Of a stretch of DNA of 6,482 bases, positions 4,709 through 6,482 are shown one piece after another. Source of the DNA: Oscillospiraceae bacterium (GTDB lineage: Bacteria; Bacillota; Clostridia; Oscillospirales; Oscillospiraceae). A program made the position numbers and the translations under genes. The notes beneath the pieces were generated by a model. It was not told the DNA's origin. It did not search any database and worked only from the letters and a program-made list of their open reading frames with translations. The DNA lies in NCBI GenBank assembly GCA_016302405.1, contig JAEDNR010000094.1, positions 1 through 6,482 of the forward strand. The letters are read 5' to 3'. Position 1 is the stretch's first letter, and every line of letters starts with the position of its first letter.

Positions 4709-6482
4709 CCCTGGGCCCGTTTTTTCATGACCTGGCGCATACGGGCGGCGTGGTCCAGCTCCCGCTTGCGGATACGCAGGCTCTTGGGGGTGCATTCCAG
4801 CAGCTCGTCGTCAGCCAGGAATTCCAGGCATTGCTCCAAAGAGTAGATCCGGGGGGTGGTCAGCCGCAGGGCCTCGTCGGAGCCGGCGGCCCGCATATTG
4901 GTCAGCTGCTTTTTCTTGCAGACGTTGACGGTCATATCCTCGTTCCGGCTGCAGATACCCACCACCATACCGGCGTACACGGGAACGCCCGCGCCGATGA
5001 ACAGGGTGCCCCGCTCCTGGGCGTTGAACAGGCCGTAGGCGCAGGACTCACCGGATTCGAAAGCAATGAGGGAGCCCACCTGGCGGCGCTCGATCTCGCC
5101 CTTCATGGGGGCGTAGGAATCCAGCACGGAGGACATGATGCCCTCGCCCCGGGTATCGGTGAGGAACTCGCTGCGGTAACCGAACAGGCCCCGGGAGGGA
5201 ACCAGGAATTCCAGACGGTAGCGGCTGCCCATGGGGGTCATGCCCAAAAGGTCACCCTTCCGGCGGCCCATCTTCTCAATGACGGAGCCCATGCACTCCT
5301 CGGGCACGTCGGCCACCATCCGCTCGATGGGCTCGCAGAGCTTGCCGTCGATGGTCTTGGTCAGCACACGGGGGGTGGACACGGAGAACTCGTAGCCCTC
5401 CCGGCGCATGGTCTCCATGAGGATACTCAGGTGCATTTCGCCCCGGCCCGCCACGTTGAAGGCATCGGTGCCCTGCTCGGTAACGTGGAGGGACACATCC
5501 TTCAGAAGCTCCCGTTCCAGGCGATCCCGCAGGTTCCGGGAGGTGACATATTTGCCCTCCTGCCCGGCAAAGGGGGAGTCATTGACGGCGAAGGTCATTT
5601 CAATGGTGGGGTCACTGATCTTCACAAAGGGCAGGGGCTCCACCGTGTCGGGGGCGCAGAGGGTCCGGCCGATGGTAATGTCCGCCATACCGGACAGGGC
5701 TACGATCTCACCGGCGGAGGCTTCCGTGATGGGGACCTTGGCAAGGCCCTCGAAAGCGTACAGGGCAACCACCTTGCCCTTGGTTTTCACGTCGGGATCG
5801 TGGTAGTCGCAGATGGTGACCTCCTGGTTTGCACGGATGGTGCCCCGCTCCACCCGGCCCACGGCGATGCGGCCCACATAGTCATTGTAGTCAATGGAGG
5901 AAACGAGCAGCTGCAGCGGCGCTGCCGGCTCACCGGCGGGAGGATCGATATACTTAACAATGGTTTCAAACAGGGGGGTAAGGTCGGTGCCGGGCTCATC
6001 GGGGCCGTAGGAGGCGGTGCCCTGGCGGCCGGAGCAGAAGACGGTGGGGGAGTTGAACTGCTCGTCGGTGGCATCCAGGTCCAGGAGCAGTTCCAGAACC
6101 TCGTCCATGACCTCATGGATCCGGGCGTCGGGCTTGTCAACCTTGTTTACCGCCACGATGACCTTGTGGCCCAGCTCCAGAGCCTTCTGCAAAACGAACC
6201 GGGTCTGGGGCATGGGCCCCTCGGCGGCGTCTACCAGGAGGATAACGCCGTTAACCATTTTCAGGATCCGCTCCACCTCGCCGCCGAAGTCGGCGTGGCC
6301 CGGGGTATCCACAATGTTGATCTTATAATCCTTATAGTGTACGGAGGTGTTCTTGGCGAGAATGGTGATGCCCCGCTCCCGCTCCAAGTCTCCGGAGTCC
6401 ATGACACGCTCCACGGTCTGCTGGTTTTCCCGGTAGATACCGCCCTGCTTCAGCATTTCGTCCACCAGGGTGGTCTTGCCGT
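4705..6482 (-). CDS. typA: TypA/BipA ribosome-associated GTPase (N-terminus cut by window edge)
   Basis: Translational GTPase of the TypA/BipA family, related to EF-G and LepA. It binds the 70S ribosome and assists large-subunit assembly and stress or cold adaptation. 591 complete residues are visible. The frame enters the window inside the P-loop as GKTTLVDEML, so about 15-25 residues, including the first part of G1, lie beyond base 6482. A start at the GTG at 6465 would remove the P-loop and is wrong. Motifs, numbered from that first Gly: the switch I/G2 segment DLERERGITI at 31-40, DTPGH (G3) at 58-62, NKVD (G4) at 112-115 and SGRQG (G5) at 150-154. Domain II follows, then EF-G-like domains III and V (RGEMHLSILMETMRREGYE, PSRGLFGYRSEFLTDTRGEG). 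The TypA-specific C-terminal domain ends with TPKSLRIRKRELDH. Length is normal, and no motif is broken. It is followed by the B6 kinase gene with an ATGA overlap. Confidence 0.97.
   Translation of the reverse strand, partial: GKTTLVDEMLKQGGIYRENQQTVERVMDSGDLERERGITILAKNTSVHYKDYKINIVDTPGHADFGGEVERILKMVNGVILLVDAAEGPMPQTRFVLQKALELGHKVIVAVNKVDKPDARIHEVMDEVLELLLDLDATDEQFNSPTVFCSGRQGTASYGPDEPGTDLTPLFETIVKYIDPPAGEPAAPLQLLVSSIDYNDYVGRIAVGRVERGTIRANQEVTICDYHDPDVKTKGKVVALYAFEGLAKVPITEASAGEIVALSGMADITIGRTLCAPDTVEPLPFVKISDPTIEMTFAVNDSPFAGQEGKYVTSRNLRDRLERELLKDVSLHVTEQGTDAFNVAGRGEMHLSILMETMRREGYEFSVSTPRVLTKTIDGKLCEPIERMVADVPEECMGSVIEKMGRRKGDLLGMTPMGSRYRLEFLVPSRGLFGYRSEFLTDTRGEGIMSSVLDSYAPMKGEIERRQVGSLIAFESGESCAYGLFNAQERGTLFIGAGVPVYAGMVVGICSRNEDMTVNVCKKKQLTNMRAAGSDEALRLTTPRIYSLEQCLEFLADDELLECTPKSLRIRKRELDHAARMRQVMKKRAQG

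Noticed and set aside
4709..4795. 29-residue N-terminal extension of the B6 kinase
   Set aside because: The extra residues lie wholly inside typA, match nothing in the family, and would break the ATGA coupling arrangement.
6463..6465. GTG as the start of typA
   Set aside because: It is the valine right after GKTTL in the P-loop. The coding sequence continues to the window edge and beyond.

Overview
This 6.5 kb window is housekeeping chromosome from a GC-rich, low-redundancy Gram-positive lineage, most likely a gut-type clostridium of the Oscillospiraceae/Ruminococcaceae kind. That placement is inferred from strong AGGAGG ribosome-binding sites, a consensus sigma-A promoter, the rpmH-rnpA-yidD-yidC-jag gene order typical of Firmicutes, and about 60% GC by eye. 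All seven real genes lie on the minus strand, so transcription runs from high to low coordinates. No phage, defence, transposase, tRNA, rRNA or CRISPR feature is visible.

The right part (about 3.9-6.48 kb) holds a two-gene unit. typA/bipA, a ribosome-associated GTPase, is cut at its N-terminus by the window edge just before the P-loop GKTT. A vitamin B6 (pyridoxal/pyridoxamine) kinase follows, overlapping the typA stop by four bases (ATGA). A long hairpin sits directly after the kinase stop.

The middle (3405-3904) is a roughly 500-base gene-free stretch packed with inverted repeats. It has two oppositely oriented copies of one hairpin repeat that differ by paired, structure-preserving changes, a perfect 22-base palindrome, and a nested 9-bp stem. 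It looks like a REP/BIME-type intergenic mosaic and is the least explained part of the window.

The left part (189-3404) is one operon. A textbook promoter (TTGACC, 17-base spacer, TATAAT) drives rpmH (ribosomal protein L34). A terminator-like hairpin with a U7 tract follows, which probably attenuates read-through. Then come rnpA (RNase P protein), yidD (membrane-insertion helper), yidC (membrane insertase) and jag/khpB (KH-R3H RNA-binding protein), joined by overlaps or very short gaps. A perfect 13-bp-stem intrinsic terminator closes the operon right after jag. The products link ribosome and tRNA maturation to membrane protein insertion. Bases 1-188 hold no gene I can support.

I found no new biological system. 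The points worth a second look are the paired hairpin repeats, the rpmH-rnpA attenuator, a glutamine where YidC normally has its conserved groove arginine, and the typA-B6 kinase coupling.
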